From: Gemmatimonadota bacterium
Lineage (GTDB): Bacteria > JAAXHH01
Reading direction: 5' to 3'
Assembly: GCA_009837395.1 (NCBI GenBank)
Contig: VXTP01000005.1
Location: 62,001-126,000 of the forward strand
DNA length: 64,000 nucleotides
Shown in pieces: positions 48,490-55,959 of this stretch. Numbering within the stretch: the stretch's first letter is position 1; the number at the start of each line of letters is the position of its first letter. The notes below the pieces were generated by a model. The model saw nothing but the letters and a program-made list of their open reading frames with translations. It searched no databases and had not been told where the DNA came from. Position numbers and translations under genes: made by a program.

Positions 48490-49746
48490 ATGCGAATCTC
48501 CTACGTCCGCGTGCGCCAGGTGGCTGTCCCGCGCATCTACGACACCTACTGTGCGGACCCCAAGCAACTGAAGGCCACCATCGACCACGGGCGGTCCACC
48601 TACCAGATCATCGAATTGAGGACTTCTGACGGCCTGACCGGTATCGGCGAGGTCTCCGATATCGCGCCGCGGATGGACGCTCCTTCGCCTGCGACACTCC
48701 AGGACCTGTTGTCCGGCGTGCTGGTCGACACTGGCGTACCGCGTGGCGCCGGCGTGCTGGCCGGCAGTGACGTGCTGGCCGGTGGCGACGTGCGCGCGTG
48801 GCGCAGCCTCTATGACAGTGTCGACGAGGCGCTTCCCGGCGACTGGTACCCCGAACTCCGGCAATTGATGCTCTTCGGCGTCGAATGTGCGCTGCTCGAC
48901 CTGGTTGGAAAGGCGCACGGCCTTCCGTTGTACGAACTCCTGGGCGGCCGGTGCCGGCGCGCCGCATCCGTTTCCTGGGTGGCCTATCTGCGCGGCGACG
49001 CCACGCTCGAAGACGAACTGCGTGCTCTTGAGCGGGAAGTCGCCGACCAGGTGGGATCGGGCATGAAGGCCTTCAAGCTCAAGGTGGGCGAGGACCACGA
49101 ACGGGACCTCGAGCGGGTGAGGCTTGCGCGCCGGATTGCGGGACCTGACGCCTACATCAAGGTGGATGCCAGCGGTTTCTGGGAGGAAGTAGAGGCCCTG
49201 CCCAGGCTGCGCGACATGGCCGAGGCCGGGGCCGACGCGTGCGAGACGCCGATTCGCGCGCTCTCACGGCCCATGTCGCGGGAGGATCCCGCCCGTATCG
49301 AAGCGGACGCGGACGGCATTGCCGAAGCACTGGCGAAAGTCAGCCGCCATTCCCCCATACCCATCATCGAGCATGTCGCCGATCTCGGGGACGCCTTCCT
49401 GACGGCCCTGATACGCCACCGCGCCGTGGACATCGTCAACGTCGTCCCCTGCCAGGCCGGCGGGCTTCGCCGCGCGGGGCGCCTGCTCCACACCGCGGAG
49501 ACCGCGGGCATGCCCGCTTTGCTGGGCAGCACCATCGAACTGGGACCCGGTACCGCGGCGTCGGTGCATCTCGCCGTTTCATCGGCGAACGTCGAGGTGC
49601 CCTCGGACCTGGTGGGACCCGGCTTGCTTCAGGTCGATGTATGCGCCAACCCCTTCACCCTCGAGGGAGGAGAGCTCGCTCCTTTCGAGGGTCCGGGGCT
49701 GGGCATGGATTTGGATGAAGAGAAGATGGAACATTGGTCGGGGTAG
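48490..49746 (+). CDS. Mandelate racemase/muconate lactonizing-type enzyme (enolase superfamily)
   Basis: The capping domain is followed by a TIM barrel with catalytic K196-x-K198 (AFKLKVG) and metal ligands Asp226 (KVDASG) and Glu252 (CETPIR). A third ligand is probably the Glu in PIIEHVAD. GSTIELGPGTAAS near the C-terminus is typical. The reaction is likely abstraction of a proton alpha to a carboxylate; the substrate is unknown. Residues 79-103 contain a short insert with VLAGSDVLAGGDV from an in-frame duplication. 418 residues. It is divergent from the TAXI-fusion gene. Confidence 0.9.
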   Translation: MRISYVRVRQVAVPRIYDTYCADPKQLKATIDHGRSTYQIIELRTSDGLTGIGEVSDIAPRMDAPSPATLQDLLSGVLVDTGVPRGAGVLAGSDVLAGGDVRAWRSLYDSVDEALPGDWYPELRQLMLFGVECALLDLVGKAHGLPLYELLGGRCRRAASVSWVAYLRGDATLEDELRALEREVADQVGSGMKAFKLKVGEDHERDLERVRLARRIAGPDAYIKVDASGFWEEVEALPRLRDMAEAGADACETPIRALSRPMSREDPARIEADADGIAEALAKVSRHSPIPIIEHVADLGDAFLTALIRHRAVDIVNVVPCQAGGLRRAGRLLHTAETAGMPALLGSTIELGPGTAASVHLAVSSANVEVPSDLVGPGLLQVDVCANPFTLEGGELAPFEGPGLGMDLDEEKMEHWSG

Positions 49747-49818
49747 GCGGGGCCAGCGAGGCCAGGCGCACCCAGGCGGGCCCAGGTGCGTCCAGACGGT
49801 CCAGGCGAACCCGTCCCA
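49747..49818. repeat. Short GC-rich repetitive spacer
   Basis: The spacer between the convergent enolase-type and Spy-like genes is a run of degenerate units based on ccaggcg/ccaggtg. No gene is present. Confidence 0.6.
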
Positions 49819-50265
49819 TCATCGCCTGGATCTGCCCTGCCTGTCCGGCATCAGGCTTGACGCTTCCTCCACCAGTTTCTCGAACGTCTTGATCTCGTCG
49901 GTGGAGAGCATGCCCTTCAGGTTCTCTTTAAACTGTTTTTCATTGGCTTCCAGTTGCTCGCGCAGCCAGTTCCAGTCCTCGGTCTTCGTGGCCTGTTCCA
50001 CCAGCGCGGCCTTCTGAGACGAGGCATCCTTCACGACCGCGCGCAATTGCAGCACCTGCTCGTCGGTGGTTTCCATCCGGATGCTCAACACGTGCCAGAT
50101 CCGGTCGACGGGGAAGGTGCTTACCGCCCGCATGCGTTCCATCATGGCACTGTTCAGACCCCGGCCGCCCCCGCGACCAAATCCGCCTCGCTGTGCGGCC
50201 ACGTCGTTGGCGATAAAGGCGGTCAGGATCAGGCCAAGTATGGCCAGGTGAAGACGGTATCTCAT
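49819..50265 (-). CDS. Spy/CpxP-like periplasmic protein, 148 aa
   Basis: A signal peptide (LHLAILGLILTAFIANDVAAQ) precedes a Gly/Arg-rich linker and a helical domain (DRIWHVLSIRMETTDEQVLQLRAVVKDASSQ ... LEANEKQFKENLKGMLSTDEIKTFEKLV). The LSTDEIKTFE element resembles the LTxEQ motifs of Spy/CpxP chaperones. It is the last gene of the sigma-factor operon on the minus strand, 140 bases after the next Spy-like gene. Probably an ATP-independent periplasmic chaperone or metal-stress sensor; weak similarity only. Confidence 0.6.
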   Translation of the reverse strand: MRYRLHLAILGLILTAFIANDVAAQRGGFGRGGGRGLNSAMMERMRAVSTFPVDRIWHVLSIRMETTDEQVLQLRAVVKDASSQKAALVEQATKTEDWNWLREQLEANEKQFKENLKGMLSTDEIKTFEKLVEEASSLMPDRQGRSRR

Positions 50266-50405
50266 GTTTCGACTCCTTTTAAAAGACCAATATGGCGAAT
50301 GAATGCCGCGGTCGGACCTGGATCCTTCCGCGGCATGTGCTCGGCTACGATCACTGCGTCATAACCTTTTACGCTCCTCAGATTGCCTCATCTTGCAACA
50401 CCTGC

Positions 50406-51026
50406 TCAACGCCGGTTGCGCGATTCGCGGCCGTCGCGCCGCCCGCGCACCCCGGAGTCCCGGCGACCGTCGCGCCGGTCGCGGAATGACTCACGCAGGT
50501 TCTCCTGCTGCTCCGGGGTCAGGACATTTTTGAACTCGGCGCGAAAGAGCGCGCTTCGCTCGAACACGGCACCCCGGGCTGCCGATGCAGCCGCGGCCAG
50601 TTCCTTCACCCTGTCGATGTCCGGGCTGATCTCATTCATCAGTTCGCGAAGATCGACCCGCGCGAGTCTAGAGTCGGCGCGAAGCTGGATCATTTCCCGC
50701 GTGTAGGCGGAACGCAGCGTCTCGATCTTCTCCTCCTGCTCGTCCGTGAGTTCGAGACCGGACATTGCTCTCCGGGACAGACGCGTCCGCACATCGTCCG
50801 CATCGTCATCGGAGAGATCAACGGCCAGGATGTCATCAAACTCGTCGGATGATCCGGCCGCTGCGAGTTCAGCTACTCCGGCGAGCACGTCGGCATCCTC
50901 ATGACCGGTTTCCGCCGCATGCTCTGCAGCTTCCTCGTGTCCGATCCGGCCCATCGCATCTAGAGCCCAGGCCAGCACGACAACACTCAGAGCGCCTGCG
51001 AATGTGATTGAAATGATCTTTTTCAT
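50406..51026 (-). CDS. Spy/CpxP-like periplasmic protein, 206 aa
   Basis: MKKIISITFAGALSVVVLAWALDAMG is a signal or anchor helix. The mature part has LTDEQEEKIETLRSAYTREMIQLRADSRLARVDLRELM and VLTPEQQENLRESFRDRRDG, the paired L-T-x-E-Q motifs typical of Spy/CpxP/zinc-resistance periplasmic helical proteins. An acidic 35-residue linker precedes them, and an Arg-rich tail ends the protein. It follows the membrane-anchored 174-aa gene in the sigma-factor operon. Likely a periplasmic stress chaperone. Confidence 0.75.
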   Translation of the reverse strand: MKKIISITFAGALSVVVLAWALDAMGRIGHEEAAEHAAETGHEDADVLAGVAELAAAGSSDEFDDILAVDLSDDDADDVRTRLSRRAMSGLELTDEQEEKIETLRSAYTREMIQLRADSRLARVDLRELMNEISPDIDRVKELAAAASAARGAVFERSALFRAEFKNVLTPEQQENLRESFRDRRDGRRDSGVRGRRDGRESRNRR

Positions 51027-51193
51027 TTTGTAACTCCCTTCATGGTAAGACTGGCGGATGTATGGACCGCGATCTCCGGAAGATCGTCTTCGTGCTGTTC
51101 TACAGGATTAGACATTGGCCGGATGCGGTTTATTCCGACTTTCTTTACATCCGTACATTGCCCGGGCCACGCCGGACGTGCCGGAACGAGGCG

Positions 51194-51718
51194 TCAATGG
51201 TCGCCCCCGTTCCCGCGCTCCTCCGCACGGTCGTCGCTCCCGCGCCCTTCCGTACGATTACTGTCAGTGCGATCCCCTCGGCCCCGCTCGCCGGCCCGGT
51301 TGCGTCCGGGCGGCCCAGGGCGACCCCGGCGTGGCTCGCGATCGCCATCCCGACGGAACTCGAGGACGCGTTCGCGTTCCTCGCGAATCCGCTTGATCCG
51401 CTCGAGTTGCTCTTCGGTAAGGATGGGTTCCAGGTCCCTGTGCAATGAATCGACCAGGACCTGTATCTCCTGCCGGTGGCGCATGTAGTGCTCCCGGAAT
51501 CCGGGTTCGTGCTCACCCACCACTTCCCGGATCCTTTGCATCTGCTCCGTGTCCGGCCGCACCATCCTGACCCACCGTTCCACGAAGCGTTCCCTGGTTA
51601 CCTGGGGCGGAGGCTGCAGGCGGTCCCGGGCAAAGGCGCCCAGGATGAGTGCGCCGCAGACCATGCCGATGATCAACGTGGCCAGCAGAATGGCCGCGGT
51701 CTTCAGGTGGATGTTCAT
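51194..51718 (-). CDS. Membrane-anchored periplasmic protein, Spy/heavy-metal-sensor-like
   Basis: One N-terminal membrane helix (AAILLATLIIGMVCGALILGAF) is followed by a helical periplasmic domain with EQMQRIREVVGEHEPGFREHYMRHRQEIQVLVDSLHRDLEPILTEEQLERIKRIREER. The tail (after about 128) is Arg/Gly/Asp-rich and low complexity. Its ATG overlaps the anti-sigma stop (ATGA), so the two are translationally coupled. Such small anchored helical proteins often follow ECF-sigma/anti-sigma pairs and report envelope status; the specific signal is unknown. Confidence 0.75.
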   Translation of the reverse strand: MNIHLKTAAILLATLIIGMVCGALILGAFARDRLQPPPQVTRERFVERWVRMVRPDTEQMQRIREVVGEHEPGFREHYMRHRQEIQVLVDSLHRDLEPILTEEQLERIKRIREERERVLEFRRDGDREPRRGRPGPPGRNRAGERGRGDRTDSNRTEGRGSDDRAEERGNGGDH

Positions 51719-52173
51719 AATTCGCCCTCCGATTCCAGCGCGATCCGCGCGTCGTACAGGTCTTCAGGATACAATTCCTCGGTCAGTCCGAACGACGTGT
51801 TGATAGAGACGCTTTCGGACGTGGCCAGGTTGTAGGTTAACAGCAGGACGGCAGCGACCGAAGCGGCCACTGCTACTTTGCGGAACATGAGGGGCAACGC
51901 GTCCTCGAAGTCGGTTGTTGTTTCGCCTTCAGGAATCGACACCGGCCTGGCCGCGGACTCCGCCGCCAGGCGTTCCATGACGCGTTGGGAGAAATCCGCC
52001 CTGAACGAGGGCGATTCCTGGTTTTCGACCTGGCTTCGCAGCCGGACCAGTCGTTCGTATTCGTCCCGCAGGCCGGGATCGCGCCGCAGCGCCGCGTCCA
52101 GGCGGCTTTGTTCTTCGGGCGTCAGGGACGCATCCAGCGACCGGTACAGCAGATCCAGTTCAGACCGTTTCAT
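51715..52173 (-). CDS. Anti-sigma factor, membrane-bound
   Basis: ATG 52173 (MKRSELDLLYRSLDASLTPEE) has GGAG seven bases upstream and is preferred over TTG 52179. The N-terminal helical domain (RLDAALRRDPGLRDEYERLVRLRSQVE) is anti-sigma-like but lacks the zinc-binding H-x3-C-x2-C motif. A membrane helix lies at about 103-121 (KVAVAASVAAVLLLTYNLA), with a periplasmic tail after it. It overlaps the sigma gene by 14 bases and the next gene by 4, indicating a tight operon. It would sequester the sigma factor until a periplasmic signal frees it. Confidence 0.85.
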   Translation of the reverse strand: MKRSELDLLYRSLDASLTPEEQSRLDAALRRDPGLRDEYERLVRLRSQVENQESPSFRADFSQRVMERLAAESAARPVSIPEGETTTDFEDALPLMFRKVAVAASVAAVLLLTYNLATSESVSINTSFGLTEELYPEDLYDARIALESEGEL

Positions 52174-52750
52174 GGACAAGCTCCCTGTTAGAGGAAATAA
52201 GCATGCGTTTCAGTTTCTCCTGGGACCTCCTCAGGCGGGACAGTACCGTTCCGACGGGCACGCCCAGGATCTCGGCGGTATCTTTCGTGGAGTAGCCCTC
52301 TATCAGCCGGAGAACGATCACGGAACGGAATTCGGGCTTCAATCGGTTCAGCGCCGCCTGAATCCGGTCGGCCGTGTCGTCGTATTCGGCACTGGCCGCC
52401 GGGTCGGCATATTCCAGTTCCGGTGCGTCGTCTTCCCTGCCCGGAGGGGTAAGGGGGACGAAGATCGAACGGCGCCGGCGTTTTTTCAGTTCGGTGAGCG
52501 ACAGGTTGATGGCGATCCTGGTCAGGTAGGTGCCGACCGACGCCTGACCCCGAAATCCATGCAAGCCTCGATAGAACCGGATGAAAGTCTCCTGCCCCGC
52601 GTCCTCGGCTTCAGGGGTGTTCCCCAGCATGCGGATCACGACGGACGCCACGCGGCCTTCGTATCGTTCCACCAGCGTGCGGAAGGCGTCCTCGCTGCCA
52701 TCGCGGGCGGCGTCGACCAGTGCTTCGTCCGTCAAGGCGTCTTCCCTCAT
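52160..52750 (-). CDS. ECF (RpoE-like) RNA polymerase sigma factor
   Basis: ATG 52750 (MREDALTDEALVDAARDG) follows a GAGGGA ribosome site; 52789 would add 13 residues. Sigma region 2 is clear (FRTLVERYEGRVASVVIRMLGNTPEAEDAGQETFIRFYRGL), as is region 4 with its HTH (LNRLKPEFRSVIVLRLIEGYSTKDTAEILGVPVGTVLSRLRRSQEKL). It transcribes stress genes when released from the anti-sigma factor encoded next. The downstream Spy-like genes are its likely targets or outputs. 196 residues. Confidence 0.95.
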   Translation of the reverse strand: MREDALTDEALVDAARDGSEDAFRTLVERYEGRVASVVIRMLGNTPEAEDAGQETFIRFYRGLHGFRGQASVGTYLTRIAINLSLTELKKRRRRSIFVPLTPPGREDDAPELEYADPAASAEYDDTADRIQAALNRLKPEFRSVIVLRLIEGYSTKDTAEILGVPVGTVLSRLRRSQEKLKRMLISSNRELVHETV

Positions 52751-52969
52751 CCCGCTTCCCTCGAATGGCCGGAACAATATGGTCAGCATCGGGCGTACTG
52801 TCGGCCGGCGCGGCCCGTTAACGCCTCACGAAAGTGCCGGAGATCGATCCGAACGGTTGCCGCTGCCTATCGATTAGACTCCGCCGTCGCTGATTCTATT
52901 CCCTTAAAATCAAAATCTGGTAACTTCTTTCACAGGGAACTGCGCAATGAGGCTGCAAAACGAATCGGT

Positions 52970-53030
52970 CCGTTCATCAGGACCCGGCCCGTTCATCAGG
53001 ACCCGGCCCGTTCATCAGGACCCGGCCCGT
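52970..53030. repeat. 19-base tandem repeat, three copies plus a partial
   Basis: Units at 52970-52988, 52989-53007 and 53008-53026 read ccgttcatcaggacccggc, with a partial fourth. They lie between the sigma-factor gene and the barrel protein, and an in-frame longer reading through them would give a repetitive, implausible leader. Confidence 0.9.
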
Positions 53031-53070
53031 TCTTACCGGTATGTCTGCAATGGCTATATGATGCAGCATG

Positions 53071-53077
53071 AAAGGAG
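53071..53077 (+). promoter_or_regulatory. Ribosome binding site that fixes a GTG start for the barrel protein
   Basis: AAAGGAG lies seven bases before GTG 53085. The upstream ATGs at 53058-53063 have no such site and would spoil the signal peptide. Confidence 0.75.
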
Positions 53078-53084
53078 TTATCAC

Positions 53085-53681
53085 GTGCGTGTTGTCTTTC
53101 TGGCGATCGCGTGTTTGATTTCACCGTTGCTGGCTGAGGGCCAGGCGAACATAAGGTTGGGTGGAGGACCCGCCATGCCTATTGGTGACCTGGGAACCGG
53201 AACGGCGACGGCCGGCCCTTTTCTGCACGGTGGCCTGGCCATACCCGTCGATGAGGGTTACTTCCTGCTGATAGAGGGTCATCACAGCCGTTTCGGTATC
53301 AAAGACCCGGCGTTTTCTCATTCGAATGAGGGGTCGGCATCGGATGCCGACAGAACGCTGACGGGAGGCAATGCGGGTCTTTTGATCGAAGGAATCGCGG
53401 ATCCCGTGGGATTCTATGGCCACGGGGGCGTGGGATGGGTCAGAGCCAAGGGCCGGCCCGATCGCTTCACGGGCCGATCCGATCGCACTGCCGTGGGTGA
53501 AGACGCGGACTCCGGTACCAGCGACCACTCGTTCATGTTCGTGTTCGGCCTGGGGGTCAACCTGACCGTCAGCGACCGCGTGAGGTTGTCCCTGGAGGCG
53601 AGGTACAACCATGCGCGCAGTGTATTCGATGAAAGCGCCCGGTGGATACCCGTAACCGCCTTCGTGGTTATGCGACTGTAG
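53085..53681 (+). CDS. Outer-membrane beta-barrel protein, 198 aa (GTG start)
   Basis: GTG 53085 gives VRVVFLAIACLISPLLAEGQA, a clean signal peptide. The mature protein alternates hydrophobic and polar residues in strands (LFLIEGHHSRFGI-like, GNAGLLIEGIADPVGFYGHGGVGWVRAKG, VRLSLEARYNHARSVF) and ends in WIPVTAFVVMRL, a plausible barrel C-terminus ending in an aromatic/hydrophobic pattern. It resembles small OmpW/OmpX-type barrels but I cannot name the family. Separated by 124 bases from the flavin reductase. The 19-base repeats lie upstream. Confidence 0.7.
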   Translation: MRVVFLAIACLISPLLAEGQANIRLGGGPAMPIGDLGTGTATAGPFLHGGLAIPVDEGYFLLIEGHHSRFGIKDPAFSHSNEGSASDADRTLTGGNAGLLIEGIADPVGFYGHGGVGWVRAKGRPDRFTGRSDRTAVGEDADSGTSDHSFMFVFGLGVNLTVSDRVRLSLEARYNHARSVFDESARWIPVTAFVVMRL

Positions 53682-53805
53682 CCCTGAGACGCCAGCAAGA
53701 ATGAAACACGGTGCCATCTTTAAATACATTGACTTTGTCGGGACGATGCATCACAGTGGGAGACAGTTGCCCGATCGCGGAAAACACCCTGACAAGCGTG
53801 GTAAA

Positions 53806-54279
53806 ATGGCATTCGATCAAATGGAACAACGGCGGATCATGGGGCATTTCGCGACCGGTGTGACCGTCGTAACCACCTGCTACGAGGACAGGCCGCAGGG
53901 CATGACCGCCAACGCGGTGGCTTCCCTCTCCCTGGATCCCCCGCTCATCCTCGTATCGGTGGACGTCAAGGCCCAGATGAACGCCTGCCTCAAGGCCAGC
54001 GACTGCTTCGCCGTCAACATATTGACCGAAGAACACGAAGCGCTGTCCGTGCGGTTCGCAAAGCACGGTCCGAAGGACTTCTCAGGCATCGAATACCGGA
54101 CCGAGGTTACAGGCTCGCCCGTTATCGAACAAGCGCTCGCCTACGTCGACTGCCGGGTCACCAATGTACTGCCGGGCGGAGATCACGACATTTTCATCGG
54201 CGAAATCGTGGCGGGTGACGCCGGTGAAGGGCGCCCACTGGTTTTTTACGGCGGCCGGTACGGAAAGCTCTCCGGCTGA
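53806..54279 (+). CDS. Flavin reductase family protein (FMN-binding split barrel)
   Basis: ATG 53806 (MAFDQMEQRRIMGHFATGVTVVTTC) begins the family pattern; a longer frame from 53701 looks spurious. RPQGMTANAVASLSLDPPLILVSVDV and AVNILTEEHEALSVRFA are characteristic. The C-terminus ends PLVFYGGRYGKLSG, as in the family. It would reduce FMN with NAD(P)H for a partner oxygenase. It is 20 bases before the FeS/NrfD gene on the same strand. 157 residues. Confidence 0.9.
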   Translation: MAFDQMEQRRIMGHFATGVTVVTTCYEDRPQGMTANAVASLSLDPPLILVSVDVKAQMNACLKASDCFAVNILTEEHEALSVRFAKHGPKDFSGIEYRTEVTGSPVIEQALAYVDCRVTNVLPGGDHDIFIGEIVAGDAGEGRPLVFYGGRYGKLSG

Positions 54280-54299
54280 CCGCATCATCCGGAGCATCC

Positions 54300-55928
54300 A
54301 TGCAATACGGTTTCATCATCGACAACAGGAAGTGCATCGGGTGCCACGCCTGCACCGTCGCGTGCAAGGCCGAGCACGAGGTGCCCCTCGGCGTCAACCG
54401 GACCTGGGTGAAGTACATCGAAAAGGGGACGTACCCGAACACGGCCAGGCATTTCTCCGTCATGCGGTGCAACCACTGCGAGGACGCCCCCTGCGTGGAG
54501 ATCTGCCCGGTGACGGCGCTGTACACCCGGAAGGACGGCATCGTCGATTTCGATCCACGGCGATGCATCGGGTGCAAAGGCTGCATGCAGGCCTGCCCCT
54601 ACGACGCCCTGTACATCGATCCGGACACCCATACGGCGGCCAAGTGCAACTACTGCGCCCACCGGGTGGATATCGGCCTCGAACCCGCCTGCGTGAACGT
54701 CTGCCCGGAACACGCCATCATTTCCGGCGACATGGACGATGGTTCGACGGAGATCTCCCAGTTGCTCGCGAAGGAACAGGTGACGGTCCGAAAGATCGAG
54801 AAGGACACGAAGCCCCGCCTGTACTACATCGACGGCGACGAGGCCTCATTGACGCCCGGGGAAACCGCCACCTCGGACAACTACATGTGGAGTTCTCAGT
54901 CGGACGGCGTCGGCCATTTCGCCCGGTACATCGAGGAACGGACCGCCAAGGCGGACCCGGAGGACATGATCCGGCAACTCGGCGGGGCGGGACAGGACGG
55001 ACAGGACGGGGCGAACGGCCAAGAAGATCAGAACGAGCGGACCGGCAACGGTACCGGAAAAGACGCCGCGGCGCGCCGGGTCTACGACGCGCCGGACAAA
55101 GGCGTCCTGTGGGGCAACGACGTAGCGGCCTACGTGTGGACCAAGGCCATTTCGGCGGGAGCCTTCCTCCTTCCCTTCGCGGCCTCGGTCTTCGGGCATG
55201 CTGTCGACCCAGTGCTCGTCTGGGCAGGCTGCACCGTGGCCTTGACGTTCCTCCTGGCCACGACGATCCTGCTCGTCAGCGACCTGACCCAACCCAAACG
55301 CTTTCTCTACGTGCTGTTCCGCCCGCAGTGGAGATCCTGGCTCGTGCTCGGCGGCTACGCCTTGACCCTCTATGGTCTGGCGCTCACGCTCTGGGCCGCA
55401 GCCATGTGGACCGGCCGAACCGGGGCGGCCGAAATCATCGGCTGGGTCACGGCCGCGCTGGCGGTCATCACGGCGGTCTACACGGCCTTTCTCTTCGCCC
55501 AGGCCAAGGGACGGGATTTCTGGCAGAGCCCGACGCTGGTCCTGCACATGCTGCTCCACGCGGTGCTGGCCGGCGCGGCGGTGTTCGCCCTGGCGCTCCT
55601 GTTCGGCGCGCCCGGCGAGGCGTGGTCCGCCTTCGTGCGGAACACCCTGATCGTCGCCGTCATCCTGAACCTGCTGGTGATCGCGTCCGAGATGCTGACG
55701 CCCCATCCCACGGCCGACGCCCGGAAAGCTGTCCAGGCCATCGTCCGGGGCAGGTACCGGGTATACTTCTGGATCCTTGGCATCGCGATAGGCAACCTGG
55801 CACCCTTCGTACTGGCCTGGATCGGCGGTGAAGCGATGCTCGCCGCGGCGGGCGCGGGCGTGCTGATCGGTCTCTACGCGACGGAGTACGTCTGGGTCAG
55901 GGCGCCGCAGGACATCCCGTTGAGTTAA
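54300..55928 (+). CDS. Ferredoxin-type FeS subunit fused to NrfD-like membrane subunit
   Basis: The N-terminal 180 residues hold four 4Fe-4S motifs: CIGCHACTVAC (12-22), CNHCEDAPCVEICP, CIGCKGCMQACP and CNYCAHRVDIG...CVNVCP, as in NrfC/PsrB electron-transfer subunits. A low-complexity Gln/Asp/Gly linker (GQDGQDGANGQEDQ) at about 230-250 leads to a C-terminal NrfD/PsrC-like domain of about eight or nine hydrophobic helices. The fused form joins the electron wire and the quinone-interacting anchor. The molybdoenzyme gene starts 31 bases later, so the two form a complex. The flavin reductase upstream may be co-expressed. Confidence 0.9.
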   Translation: MQYGFIIDNRKCIGCHACTVACKAEHEVPLGVNRTWVKYIEKGTYPNTARHFSVMRCNHCEDAPCVEICPVTALYTRKDGIVDFDPRRCIGCKGCMQACPYDALYIDPDTHTAAKCNYCAHRVDIGLEPACVNVCPEHAIISGDMDDGSTEISQLLAKEQVTVRKIEKDTKPRLYYIDGDEASLTPGETATSDNYMWSSQSDGVGHFARYIEERTAKADPEDMIRQLGGAGQDGQDGANGQEDQNERTGNGTGKDAAARRVYDAPDKGVLWGNDVAAYVWTKAISAGAFLLPFAASVFGHAVDPVLVWAGCTVALTFLLATTILLVSDLTQPKRFLYVLFRPQWRSWLVLGGYALTLYGLALTLWAAAMWTGRTGAAEIIGWVTAALAVITAVYTAFLFAQAKGRDFWQSPTLVLHMLLHAVLAGAAVFALALLFGAPGEAWSAFVRNTLIVAVILNLLVIASEMLTPHPTADARKAVQAIVRGRYRVYFWILGIAIGNLAPFVLAWIGGEAMLAAAGAGVLIGLYATEYVWVRAPQDIPLS

Positions 55929-55959
55929 CGCACCAACGATCGAGGATGGAAAAGACCCC

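Noticed and set aside
52970-53030. CRISPR-like array
   Set aside because: The units are contiguous 19-base tandem copies with no spacers and no cas gene nearby.
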